DNA from: Ooceraea biroi
Lineage: Eukaryota > Arthropoda > Insecta > Hymenoptera > Formicidae
Length of the DNA: 64,000 nt
Direction of reading: 5' to 3'
NCBI RefSeq assembly: GCF_003672135.1
Contig: NC_039511.1
Span: 5,420,464-5,484,463, forward strand
Shown here: one piece after another, positions 1 through 9,754 of the stretch
Numbering within the stretch: position 1 is the first letter of the stretch
Layout: the number at the start of each line of letters is the position of its first letter
Notes under the pieces: model-generated
The model's database searches: none
What the model was told of the DNA's origin: nothing
Seen by the model: only the letters and a program-made list of their open reading frames with translations
Translations under genes and position numbers: made by a program

Positions 1-602
1 ACGAATGCTTGCTGTCCACATACCTGCTTCGTTAACTGGCCTACCTTAATCAGTATTATATAAAATTTGATGAAAAAGAAACCAAACATTCGTTGTAATG
101 TAATATCGAGGGAACAAAATTTCTATGATGTCATTGTCTGTTGAATTATCTTCCAGGATTTAAGGATATGTGTATTAAAACGAAATATCATTAATCCTTT
201 TTGGACATTGTGTGCGAAGACTACAAATTTAGATTCCTGCTTGATTCTAAAGAAATCAATGAATCTATATTACTACATCGACATCGTCAAACAAATGAAA
301 ATTAATTAAAATTTCCTAAAGAAATTGCTAATAGTTCCTTTTTTTTAAGCAATGATATTTTTTTAATTTAGACTATTCTCAAATATATATTTGTTAATCC
401 AAACCTTACTCCTATTAGAAATGGGAGCTGTTTAAAGAGGGTGAATGGAAATATATATACAATAATCAAAATAAATATATATACAGTAAAAAACAGAACG
501 CGATTATATCTTTTCGCCTGTCTGGTGCACCGGTACGCATTTCGCCACTTTGTGACTCACGACGTGTGCGTTTACGATATGTGATGGGTATTTCGTACTC
601 AC
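1..602. other. G1 intron 2 (partial)
   Basis: AT-rich sequence lying 3' of G1 exon 2 on its strand. I see no JHBP exon here. The weak donor-like CAGGTATGT near the left edge has no supporting reading frame. Confidence 0.5.
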
Positions 603-3600
603 CTTTCACCAGATACGGCTGAATATGCCTGAGCGTTTCGTGAAAGCACGAGTCGATCTTCGGATCACTCCTGTTGCATGGCCGTATATACTCAGCTGCA
701 AAACGGTAAACGTTGATCACACAGGCGATCCGTCATTGCATAACACAGGGTATTATGTAATTAAAATAACGTATAATCTTATTACGTTATTAAATAACGC
801 AATTAGTTGTGAAATTTTACGAGAGTTCGATGAGCACCATTGATCTCTCGCGGCATCTTTCCTCGTTAATTCGCGCGCAAAATGATCTATTCGCTGGATT
901 TCTAGATTCCGAACGTATACGCGCGTGAAGAATAGATCATCCATCTAATTTGCAAACTCGCGTACATCTCAGGATGCTGTAACGAGACCTTTGACAGCAG
1001 GCGATTTTATGCCTCCGCAATCTTTTCGATTTCACAGGAGTTTCGACAAAATGCGCTTTAGCGCGAAGTTAATGAGCACTTAATTAGCAATTATTAGTTA
1101 TTTGATAACACGTTATGATGCGATAAATATGGAGATTTATCATGAAACAACACGAGCAATATTATTGTTTTTGCCAAGAAGATCTTGTTTATATGAAATA
1201 AAAACTGCATATTACTTGCAAATCCATGCTTGCGTCTGTTCGTAAGTGAATCAGCTTCTAATGGTAATCTTTTCTGCTTAGTTTCGTGTTTGTTACGCAA
1301 TCACTCTTACTTTCGGTGACCTCGCAAGGCTAACGATCGATTGATGCTATTGTCTGATATTTTAATGTGATAAACTCAGTCCGAGAAAAGAATGTTGTAT
1401 CTATGAATCATAAATTAAAGCGTTTATTGACTTCGAAAAGAAGATATGTTCAATAACAAACATTTTTTACCTCTTAGTTTTCAGTAATGAAAATAATTTA
1501 TGATAATGTTATATTTTTATACAAATTCATATCTTTACTTTAATAGTTTATCTCGAGGTACGAGCTTGACTACATGTTTCTCTTTTAATAAACATTCTTG
1601 CTTAATGTTAATATTAGATATCTTCATATTAGATATCTTCAAACATTTCTGCTTAGAAAATATATGAATTTAAAATATCTTTGGCCTTTCTATTGCTTTG
1701 TATATTTCTTATTTTGCATGTTTACTACTTCAGTCGGTTTATTTTTCCATCCGATTTTGAATAAATAAAATATAATATAATTAATGATTATAGTATAATT
1801 AATGATTATTATCGTAAAAATATAAATAATTAACATATTAAATCGCTTTGTATAAATCAATCTGTATAAATCAATAAAGGAACATGTATCTCCACCGAGA
1901 TATCTGATATTTATGACACACTTAAGAAATCAGAACCTTCAAATGAAAAATATATGTACAAAATTCACAAATATTTTCCGTCAATAGACATCTATTTTGA
2001 TTCTCGCACAGACGTTTATGCGTGCCAGCTAATCAGTTATAACGCATAACATCGAATGCCATCACATCAAGAAGCAAATATTATTTCTATCATGCTATCA
2101 GTATAAATTTATTATTCATTTGACTTTGTAATAAAGAACGCCAAGTTCATCAACTAATGTGAATGACTAAAGCATTTTTAGTAATAAAACCGCGTAACGG
2201 TTCTTGACCTTGTTGACACAATAAAATGCTGTAAAGATCAGTGCCGAGACAATCTCTCGATCAATCAATCTCTCGTATCGATATCACGTCTCGCCGACAG
2301 AAATCTGGACCACCTGATGCATCAGGGGCATAATTATTACAGCCGCTTTCACCCGGCACACGCGCTCGCGAGGCCGCCGAGAAATAAGAAGGAATAAATA
2401 CAGCCTGAGCCGCGGTACTTTGCAATAAATCGTTTTCCCTCCGGTTAGAAAAACTAAGGAGGAAATATCTAACTCAGCTTTTGTTTCCTCGGTTCATGCG
2501 ATTCGACTTCGCGGACACGAGTTCATCTTGAGGAAACGACGTCGTCGTCGCGCGGAGTGCACGAGAACCGGCTACGTTGTAACACCGGCTTTAACCCGGT
2601 ACTTTCTCCGGACGATTGCTCTCCGATTCTCGGCATCAGAATTACGCAATCTCTGACATAACCTTCGCCACACCGACGAGGAACATTACGCCACGTTCCG
2701 AGGCATTATATCGGCGAAAACCAACGTTGTCTTGCACCGCGTTAGGACGCGAGTTATTTCGCCAGGCTCGCTCGGCTACTATTACAGTATCACCGTTGGA
2801 AATGTTAGACGGGGGATGCGTGCTTTTGCGAGACTGCCATAAATTCTTGCATTGCGCAAAAAGCTGTCGGCATTAATCTGAAAAACATTGCGCCACACAT
2901 AATTAAATTCTCCATAATATATCTTTTTGCCAAGTTTCAGCATTACTTTTCAGCGTGTTTAATTTTTTTATTCGGCGCAGCAAAATAAGTAGAATTATAA
3001 TCTAATGTGATTTTAATTTTCGAAATGTCACCGAAATATTCATAATCGATAATTCAAGATGTTTGAATTATCTAGCCGCGATCGCGAATAATGAGCTTCC
3101 GCCACACGCGCGCAGTCTCATTGCGCCGTAACTCATTGTTTGCATTTCCTCAGGCTATGATGAAAGAGAAAGGCAGACACGCTCGAGATGTTTGGCGGAA
3201 AATGCGAATGAAAAATGCGAAGAAATTACATTCGCGCGTTAGCGTTTCCTATTATTCTTTACACATGTGTTTAACGTATTTATATACAGATTAAAAAAAG
3301 AAATAAATAACAGAAATACAAAAAATGCTCTTTGAAGTTAGAAATGTTTTAATGCACTATAAAATTAATATTAGCAAGAATCAACAAGAATTGTTAGCAA
3401 GAAACAAACTTTTCCGGAAATAACGGGAATGAAAGAACGTTCCTGTGAAAGAACGCTTTCTTGTGATTTTTAATTTAAATTTCTAATAATGTCTATTAAA
3501 TAACCGTGTATGTACATCTTGAAACTTACAACTTATTAAATGCAACCTCAAAATGCAAATTAAATCATATTTTATCTCTTTACTATAATAATGATAGAAA

Positions 3601-4006
3601 TAATTATAACATAATGTAATAATAGAGATCTCATAATCTTAAAAACAATTGCGTATTTTTAAATGGTTAAACCTCTGCCATAAACGATCTTCAACAACGC
3701 GCATTGTGTGGCGTCGTTACGTGATCGGACAACTGATGAATATTATCACCACGATATCTATGACTAATAAATTCATGAGTGGCATAGCAATCAATGTCGA
3801 TAAGTAGTCAATTCCAATGTCAATTCTTAATAACTGAATTGAGGACAAGAGCAAGCGCGAATTCGGATGGAAAAATCGCGGATCTTACGAGTGGGGAAAT
3901 CCGGTTCGTTGAGCCCATTGCTGGTTCCGTTTTGATCCTCGCAGGACACAAGGACGAGACAGCCAAGTCCCAGGAGCAAAACGGAAGCTACATTCGCGGA
4001 GACCAT
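603..4006 (-). CDS. G1: JHBP/takeout-family protein, 5' part (partial at left edge)
   Basis: Secreted JHBP-family carrier, N-terminal part only. Coding exon 1 is 3889-4006 (ATG at 4006; signal peptide MVSANVASVLLLGLGC..., then an unusually long linker with the sequon NGT) and ends in phase 1 at a GTAAGA donor. Exon 2 is 603-695, starting after a TTTTGCAG acceptor. It encodes EYIRPCNRSDPK...SC, the family Cys-x9-Cys motif, and ends ...PYLVK plus one base at a GTGAGT donor. The reading frame joins exactly (Pro codon across the junction). The following exon, which should start with the G-x-P segment, was not found in 1-602, so the rest lies beyond the window. Intron 1 is 3.2 kb. A longer in-frame reading upstream of 4006 starts with GTG, so I chose the ATG. 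The intron after the PYLVKG segment is shared with G8. Confidence 0.85.
696..3888 (-). other. G1 intron 1
   Basis: 3.2-kb intron between the signal-peptide exon and the Cys-motif exon. It is mostly AT-rich, with a more GC-rich patch at about 2330-2870 that contains only short ORFs without recognisable domains. Confidence 0.7.
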
Positions 4007-4345
4007 TCTGACAGCACTCTTCCAGAGAGACGACACGACACTCCACACTTTCGTGGCCCGATTACGTCTGTAAAAACGCGAACGGACCTTTAGCAGTCAC
4101 GTTGTGCAATCGATCATCCCTCGCAGGGGATACTTACGAGAAGGCACTCGTGTGTGCACCGTTCTTCAGCTCAGAGACCGGCAATTCGTCTCGTGCGAGG
4201 GTCGTACAGAGAACATACTCGCGACGTATATCGCGATATCGATAAGACCGAGGGACAACAGTCGGGTGCAAGAATTAAAGATCACAGAAAAAAAGGATTG
4301 AAGGATCCCGCCAACATCGACTGGGTTGCTACTTTGTGATAAACT
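4007..4345 (-). other. G1 5' UTR with a probable 70-bp intron
   Basis: Upstream of the G1 start codon, the minus strand shows a consensus donor (GTAAGT at 4137-4132) and a pyrimidine-rich TTTTTACAG acceptor ending at 4068. This suggests a leader exon of about 4138-4345, an intron of about 70 bp (4068-4137) and a second leader segment of 4007-4067. This is inferred from splice signals only. Confidence 0.45.
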
Positions 4346-4370
4346 AAGAACGGGACCCCCTCATATTCTG

Positions 4371-4378
4371 TCTTATAT
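4371..4378 (-). promoter_or_regulatory. TATA box of G1
   Basis: The minus strand reads GCATATAAGACAG here. About 32 bases downstream is a TTAGT initiator-like site near 4345, the predicted start of transcription. Confidence 0.5.
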
Positions 4379-4893
4379 GCGCTGCCGTTCCCCTACTCTG
4401 AAGGTACCGCTACTACGTCGACTTTAGGAAACTGCCGTTCGTCGCGACCACTTCTTTCTACATCGATTAAACCGTATACGACACCGCCATCTAATAATCA
4501 TTGCATATGATTCTTCATTGATATGAAATTTACATAAAATTTTAATAATTAGGTCACCTTGTATTGGTAAATAAGTAACTTCGCGATTATTACTCAGAAA
4601 AGACATTTCTTGAGATAATATAAACTAACAGATCTAACAAGATACACGAATATTTTAATATTTTAGTTTTTTAATAATATGGTACAAGTCTAATAAATCC
4701 AGCTGATAGCGATTTTTTGCTTTGTATAATTAATTACCCTATTTACTTATTGCACCTCTTGCGTATAGTGATTAAAAACTATGTTGTTACATTACCTAGG
4801 TTGTTATATTTTTTTTTCATTTTCCATGTATTATCTTCTCGTGAAATTATACTTTCAATTTTCAATATTTTTAATATTATTTATATAATTTCT

Positions 4894-4916
4894 TCTCTCT
4901 CTCTCTCTCTCTCTCT
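4894..4916. repeat. (CT)n microsatellite
   Basis: Uninterrupted CT dinucleotides, 11-12 units. Confidence 0.95.
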
Positions 4917-5788
4917 AACTGTCAAATTTACAATGGACGGAAAGTGTTGCTATCGCAAAAATTTCTATTTCCTATTTGAATTATTATTTATAGATGCAAA
5001 CAACAAATCTTTGCTTGGTAGATATCTAAAAATGCCACTCTAATAAACACTGAAGTTTTCTTGATTATTTATTGATATTATTATTAATAATTGATAGATA
5101 AAATGTATGAAAGTTATTAGAAGAAAGCAAACCTTTATTAAAAAGTTATGTTCGTAGTGTGGACGAGATGAAGACGATATTAGACGAAATTAGACCGTAT
5201 TTTATTCTATGTAATGGATCTAAATATAAGTTTGAGTGACCATGATTATTTAATGTTCCATTGTCTCTCCGAATTCGTCTTGCGAAGAACTTAATCACTC
5301 AATGTAGTTTTCCAATCGTGCGTCACATACGAACAGATTACTAGGAAATACGTGTTGATACAACTGACTTTTTACGAGCACTATACTTTACATAATTTCC
5401 ATATACTATTTCCCACGTATTAATATCCTATCATAAAATTATACTTGCAATCTTCAATATTTTCTAGTAAACGTCTTTTTTTGTGTCATTGCTACAATTA
5501 TTCATCAGTGTAATTATACTGGAATAATTTAATCCAGTAAAGATTAATTAGTAGATTACATCTAATCTATTTCATATATACTGTAAATTATTCTATTGCT
5601 CCGACAAAAGTCCATAAGTTTTATATTTAAAAAAATTTAATATTAAGTTTAACCCACTAAAAAAAACCTCACAAAGGTGAAGAAATACGCGAAGTCCATA
5701 AAAACTCCCAACTTGTCAAAACTCAAAACGAAATATGAAATTAATAATTAACTGGCCAAGTATCTAGATTCTAGAAGCAGTTTGAGTA

Positions 5789-6062
5789 TTTTAGCCAAAC
5801 GTTTTCCATGCATACTCTCTTATTGCATGACGACATTGAAGTACTTGGTGTGCTCGAATCACATTAAAACGTACTGTCCTACCATAAGAGACACAAAATC
5901 ATTTGCGAATCATTATTGAAAATCATGGAGATACAAGATACAATACAAATCAAGATACTGTACAAATTTACAAGAATACATGACCACAAAGATCCGTGCA
6001 CGCCAAGTACTTCAATGTTTCATGCAATAAGAGAGTATGCATGGAAAATGTTTGGCTAAAGT
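5789..6062. repeat. Inverted-repeat element (MITE-like)
   Basis: Arms at about 5789-5853 and 5998-6062 are near-perfect inverted copies, including AGCCAAACRTTTTCCATGCA, CTCTCTTATTGCATG and CATTGAAGTACTTGG. About 140 bp of unrelated sequence lies between them. There is no coding capacity and no clear target-site duplication. Confidence 0.75.
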
Positions 6063-6712
6063 GGAACCTTATTTTTTATGTACTTGGCGTCGCGACGCTA
6101 CAGCGTCGCTTGATATTAAAAACTATTAGGATATTAGAATACTAGAAACAATTTTATTTGCAAGACCTCTATTTTCTCTGCACACTGTCGAGAAATAAAT
6201 ATCGCATAAACAGCGATTAAGCGCGAAACAACTGAAACGATGGCATCTGAAAGGATTGCGACAAAGTTTCACAATTGCATCGTAAAGATGTGATTGTCGA
6301 CGGTGGAAAAAAGCGAAAATACAAGCACAGAGAATACAGTTTCTGCGTATAGCTTAAAGATCTGTATACAAATGTGAATTTTTAAAAACAATAATCAGGC
6401 TTGTGTTATATAAAACAAGTTTGTATGCAAATACCATTTTCTTATGAAAATAATTTGATATTATATATGTCATTTCAATGATTCGAGAAAAATTATCGAT
6501 AGCCTGACGATAATCTGACATATGTTTCCAGACATACATGCTTGTGATGATGGTTAGCTGGTGGAAGGAGCTCGCGTGAGATCACGGAGGACCTGACCAT
6601 ACCACGCACATACCCACCTACACAACGTCTACAATTATAAGTAATAGAGAATAAATGCATTTTTTAATAATTTTTGGGATAAATAAATTTACTTTTAAGT
6701 AAACCATGTGGA

Positions 6713-6718
6713 TTTATT
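6713..6718 (-). terminator. Polyadenylation signal of G2
   Basis: AATAAA on the minus strand, about 48 bases past the G2 stop codon. Confidence 0.7.
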
Positions 6719-6765
6719 TATGAAATTTTCGTAATCATAAAAGACAGGTACAAGATAATGCGTAT

Positions 6766-8819
6766 TTAAGGCGGCAGCAACGTGTCTATTGAGTACTTCG
6801 AGTAGATCTTGTTCGAGAATGTCTTAAAGAGTTCCGAAATGGTTTGCTCGAGAGCTGGCTTCATTTCAGCCGCCACAGTATCCCAGTTATTATTCAGGAA
6901 AAGATTCATGGCGTCGGACAAGATCTTGTCACCATTGAACAAGTTGTCCAGGTGTATACTAGCGTAACCAACGTCCAAGTCTACATAGATATCGGTCACG
7001 CGATAATGGATCTCACCGGTCTTTTGGGACTGGTAACGTTCGCTCTGGATGGTAGCTATGACATCGATGTCCGTCCAATTGCCACGCGCCAAACCGTTTC
7101 CGGTTATGGGCAGCAGCAAGATCTTTCCGTTCATGTTGTAGTGTGCAGTCATCTCAAGACGAGGGAAAAACAGTTTCAGTCCAACGCGGTCATTATTGAC
7201 ATCAACACTGAAAAACACGGCTTTAGAGATATCGTGTGATGATATCCGAATTATAAATCATTTAAATTTTATTCAATCGATATATTATATTCAAACTATA
7301 TAAGGATAGAATAATTAATTAAGCGTAAATTGATTGGTACTTTACATAAATCTTAGTTCCAACTTGTTTTGCAAATTGTCGACTGCTTACTTGATGCTTT
7401 TCAAGATAACATTTGTTCCACCTTGAATCTCGATGTCGCTATACGTCGATTTGATGGAAATTGGACCGGCCGCCTGGCTGACTTCGATGTGTGGCACACG
7501 GAGTGGCTCGCATGATGGTATTTGCAATGTTGGAATGCCTACCTTCAAGTATGGCTTTAACGAGTCCACGCTTCGTTTTACGCATTCGTTCAGGTTTGGA
7601 TCGTTGCGGTGACATATCTTCAGAAACGATGCTAAACAGAGAACGTTCTGCATTTGTAATCTTTTTAGAAATTTCTCTCAAAGTGTGTAATTAAAGTAAC
7701 ATTTAATTTAAATTGATATAAATTAAAACAGTGATTATATGAAATATATATATATATATATGAGATTTTAAAAACTTTTTTATTTTATTGATTATTAATC
7801 ATTATTAGATTGATCGGAACAACGTTTGTGCGGATTTTTTAGCAAAATTCAAAAGGTTTGCATGGATTTTCAGCGATCAACCTAATAATATATTATTTAA
7901 TAATACTAGTACAACACAGGCGCGTGCTATTTTATTTTTCACTATTAATAATGTTTTCGAATAATAATATTCGTCTATTATTTATTATATGCACAATTAT
8001 CACACTCTACCAAATTGTTAACCTCAACCCGAAGACATTTAACACGGCTTTTTTAAGAGTGGATTTGGCATATTGCGAAGAGTTTTCGACGATTGAAAAT
8101 CCTTTAGATTTAGAAATGAAAAAGTTCTAGCCATTAAAATTTTTTTCTTTTTCCAAGGAGTTCTGTGCTATTTATATTGTTATTTGGCATATTGCGAAGA
8201 GGTCTCGACGATTGAAAATCCTTTAGATTTAGAAATGAAAAAGTTCTAGTCATTAAAATTTTTTTCTTTTCCGAGGAGTTCTGTGCTCTTTATATTGTTA
8301 ATTGGCATATTGCCTAGAGTTCTCGATGATTTAAAATTCGTTAAAACAATAAATGAAAAAGTTCTAGCCATTAAAATTTATATTATACGCTATGCGCGCG
8401 CTATTTTATTTTATTTTTCACGATGAAATAAATAACACAAATTTATCAATATAACCACACTGACAGCCACTATGACATTCTGACATTCGCAACACGAAGT
8501 TCAAGCCACACGAAGTTCGAGCCAAGCGAGAGAACCAATCAGCGTCGCGGAAAAGAGGCCTCAATATTCGATAAAAAAGAACTTCATGAAGTTAACACGC
8601 CTTCTTTAGAATAGGATAATTCCTAAAGTCAACATGTTTTACAAAAATCTAATAGTTGCACAAATAAGGAACAAGTACAAATAATTATTAGTTTTTTGTT
8701 TGAAGAAACTGCTTTATGAAGTAATTAATGTACTACTTACGTAAATCTTGAACCGACTTGGCCGCAACAAAGCCAAAGATTACAATTAAGAATACAGATA
8801 TATTTTCACTCGTGTGCAT
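6766..8819 (-). CDS. G2: JHBP/takeout-family protein, complete
   Basis: Secreted carrier of a small hydrophobic ligand (juvenile hormone or another; the ligand cannot be read from sequence). Exons 8741-8819, 7391-7631 and 6766-7207 splice in frame (phases 1 and 2) to 253 residues. Exon 1 holds the signal peptide MHTSENISVFLIVIFGFVAA. Exon 2 begins PSFLKICHRNDPNLNEC, the family Cys-x9-Cys motif, followed by GIPTLQIPSCEPLRVP. Exon 3 holds the FFPRLEMTAHYNMNGKILLL core, GNGLARGNWTDI with an N-W-T sequon, HLDNLFNGD, and the C-terminal helix ending SIDTLLPP. The acceptors (TTTAG, TTTTTCAG) and donors (GTAAGT, GTAAGC) are all good matches. It is divergently arranged with G3, whose TATA box lies only about 520 bp away. 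A Helitron-like repeat sits in intron 1. Confidence 0.92.
7742..7761. repeat. (TA)n microsatellite
   Basis: Short AT dinucleotide run in G2 intron 1. Confidence 0.8.
7904..8625 (-). mobile_element. Helitron-like non-autonomous repeat, copy 1
   Basis: Shares long stretches with 48282-48745 and shorter ones with 15942-16182. Read on the minus strand, its terminus is a GC-rich stretch, then GCCTGTGTTG, then CTAG followed by T, as in Helitron 3' ends (hairpin, then CTRR|T). It contains about three tandem units of roughly 117 bp (8064-8380), each beginning TTGGCATATTGC. A 59-codon ORF at 7951-8130 (+) recurs in copy 3, but it is a property of the repeat and looks like no known protein. The element sits in G2 intron 1. 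Confidence 0.6.
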
Positions 8820-9337
8820 TGTGGCTGCAATGAATTCCGCACGTAAAATAACTCATTGGTGCGTCAAAATGCTGAGCAGCACTCATAAATTGTACAATCG
8901 AGTAATGCAATGCGCTGATTATGCAATTTTTATTGACTTCTCCAACTCATTTTGCTCCCATTTAACAAATTAATATGCTTGCTCGACAAGAAATAATTTA
9001 CGTTTCATCTTTGTGGCAGAATTAAATTTAGACAACAAAATAATAAAGAAATAAAAAAAATTAAAAAAAAAGGAATAGAGTTAAAGCGCAAATTAATTTC
9101 CAATCTCCTTTTATTCGTAATTATCTCCGTTTCTGTCTCTATTTCTGTCCGATCGTAGTCATCTTCGTCGGAGAACCTTGCTCTCTATTACATCACCGGC
9201 TAATGTGGAGGAATTTAAGGAAATGTGCAAGCCGAAGAAAATATATGTCCCAACGTCTGACTAAGAGCCGCTTGGTTGCTTAGCGTCATACGGGGCTGGT
9301 CCATGGCCCAGATCTTCCATGCCCTTCCATGATCAAG
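8820..9337. other. Divergent promoter region between G2 and G3
   Basis: About 520 bp separates the G2 start codon from the G3 TATA box. The G3 side has a clear TATA box. The G2 side has no strong TATA match. Shared control elements are possible but not demonstrated. Confidence 0.5.
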
Positions 9338-9376
9338 TATAAAAACCTCTCGGCAAGTCTGTCGCCGGCTTGCAGT
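9338..9376 (+). promoter_or_regulatory. TATA box and initiator of G3
   Basis: TATAAAAA at 9338-9345 is followed by a TTGCAGTC initiator-like site at about 9370-9377, the predicted transcription start. Confidence 0.6.
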
Positions 9377-9495
9377 CGGCATCGCCGGACGATTCTCCTC
9401 GAAAGTCGATCGATTTGCGAAGATTTGTTCTCGACGATCACCCTCGAGATGTTGCCCGAGATCGCTGGACACCAGAAATCGGCGGCACGCAACGT

Positions 9496-9621
9496 ATGCT
9501 AAGTCGGATGTTGGTGTGCACGATCGCCGCGTGTTTCCTCCTGATATTAGTCGTCATCGGCATCATATTGGTATTAGTTTACAAACCGATCTACGTTTGG
9601 GAGATCGACGTGCCTCACTGA
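9496..9621 (+). CDS. Upstream ORF in G3 leader: 41-residue hydrophobic peptide
   Basis: ATG at 9496 begins MLSRMLVCTIAACFLLILVV..., then YKPIYVWEIDVPH and TGA. Residues 5-29 would form a strong membrane-spanning segment. The ORF lies downstream of the predicted G3 TSS and 133 bp upstream of the G3 start codon, with no splice acceptor between, so it should sit in the G3 5' leader. A shorter 17-codon uORF (ATG near 9449) precedes it. I do not recognise the peptide. It may be a translated micropeptide, a translation-attenuating uORF, or chance. Confidence 0.35.
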   Translation: MLSRMLVCTIAACFLLILVVIGIILVLVYKPIYVWEIDVPH

Positions 9622-9754
9622 AGAACCCGAGAGCGATTCTCCGCTCAATGTGCTGCGATCGTAAGCGGACGCGATCAACTTAATATCGACTCGAATGACA
9701 TTCGCCGAGATTCTCAATCCGCTAGTTTCTTGATAAATTATCGACTGTGGCAAA

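Larger units (their letters stand above)
4379..6712. other. Intergenic region between G1 promoter and G2 3' end
   Basis: About 2.3 kb of AT-rich DNA. It contains a (CT)n tract at 4894-4916 and an inverted-repeat element at 5789-6062. I see no gene. Confidence 0.6.

Noticed and set aside
1..40. Possible G1 exon with a CAGGTATGT donor at the left edge
   Set aside because: No acceptor, and no G-x-P or EP(L) segment in the translated sequence.
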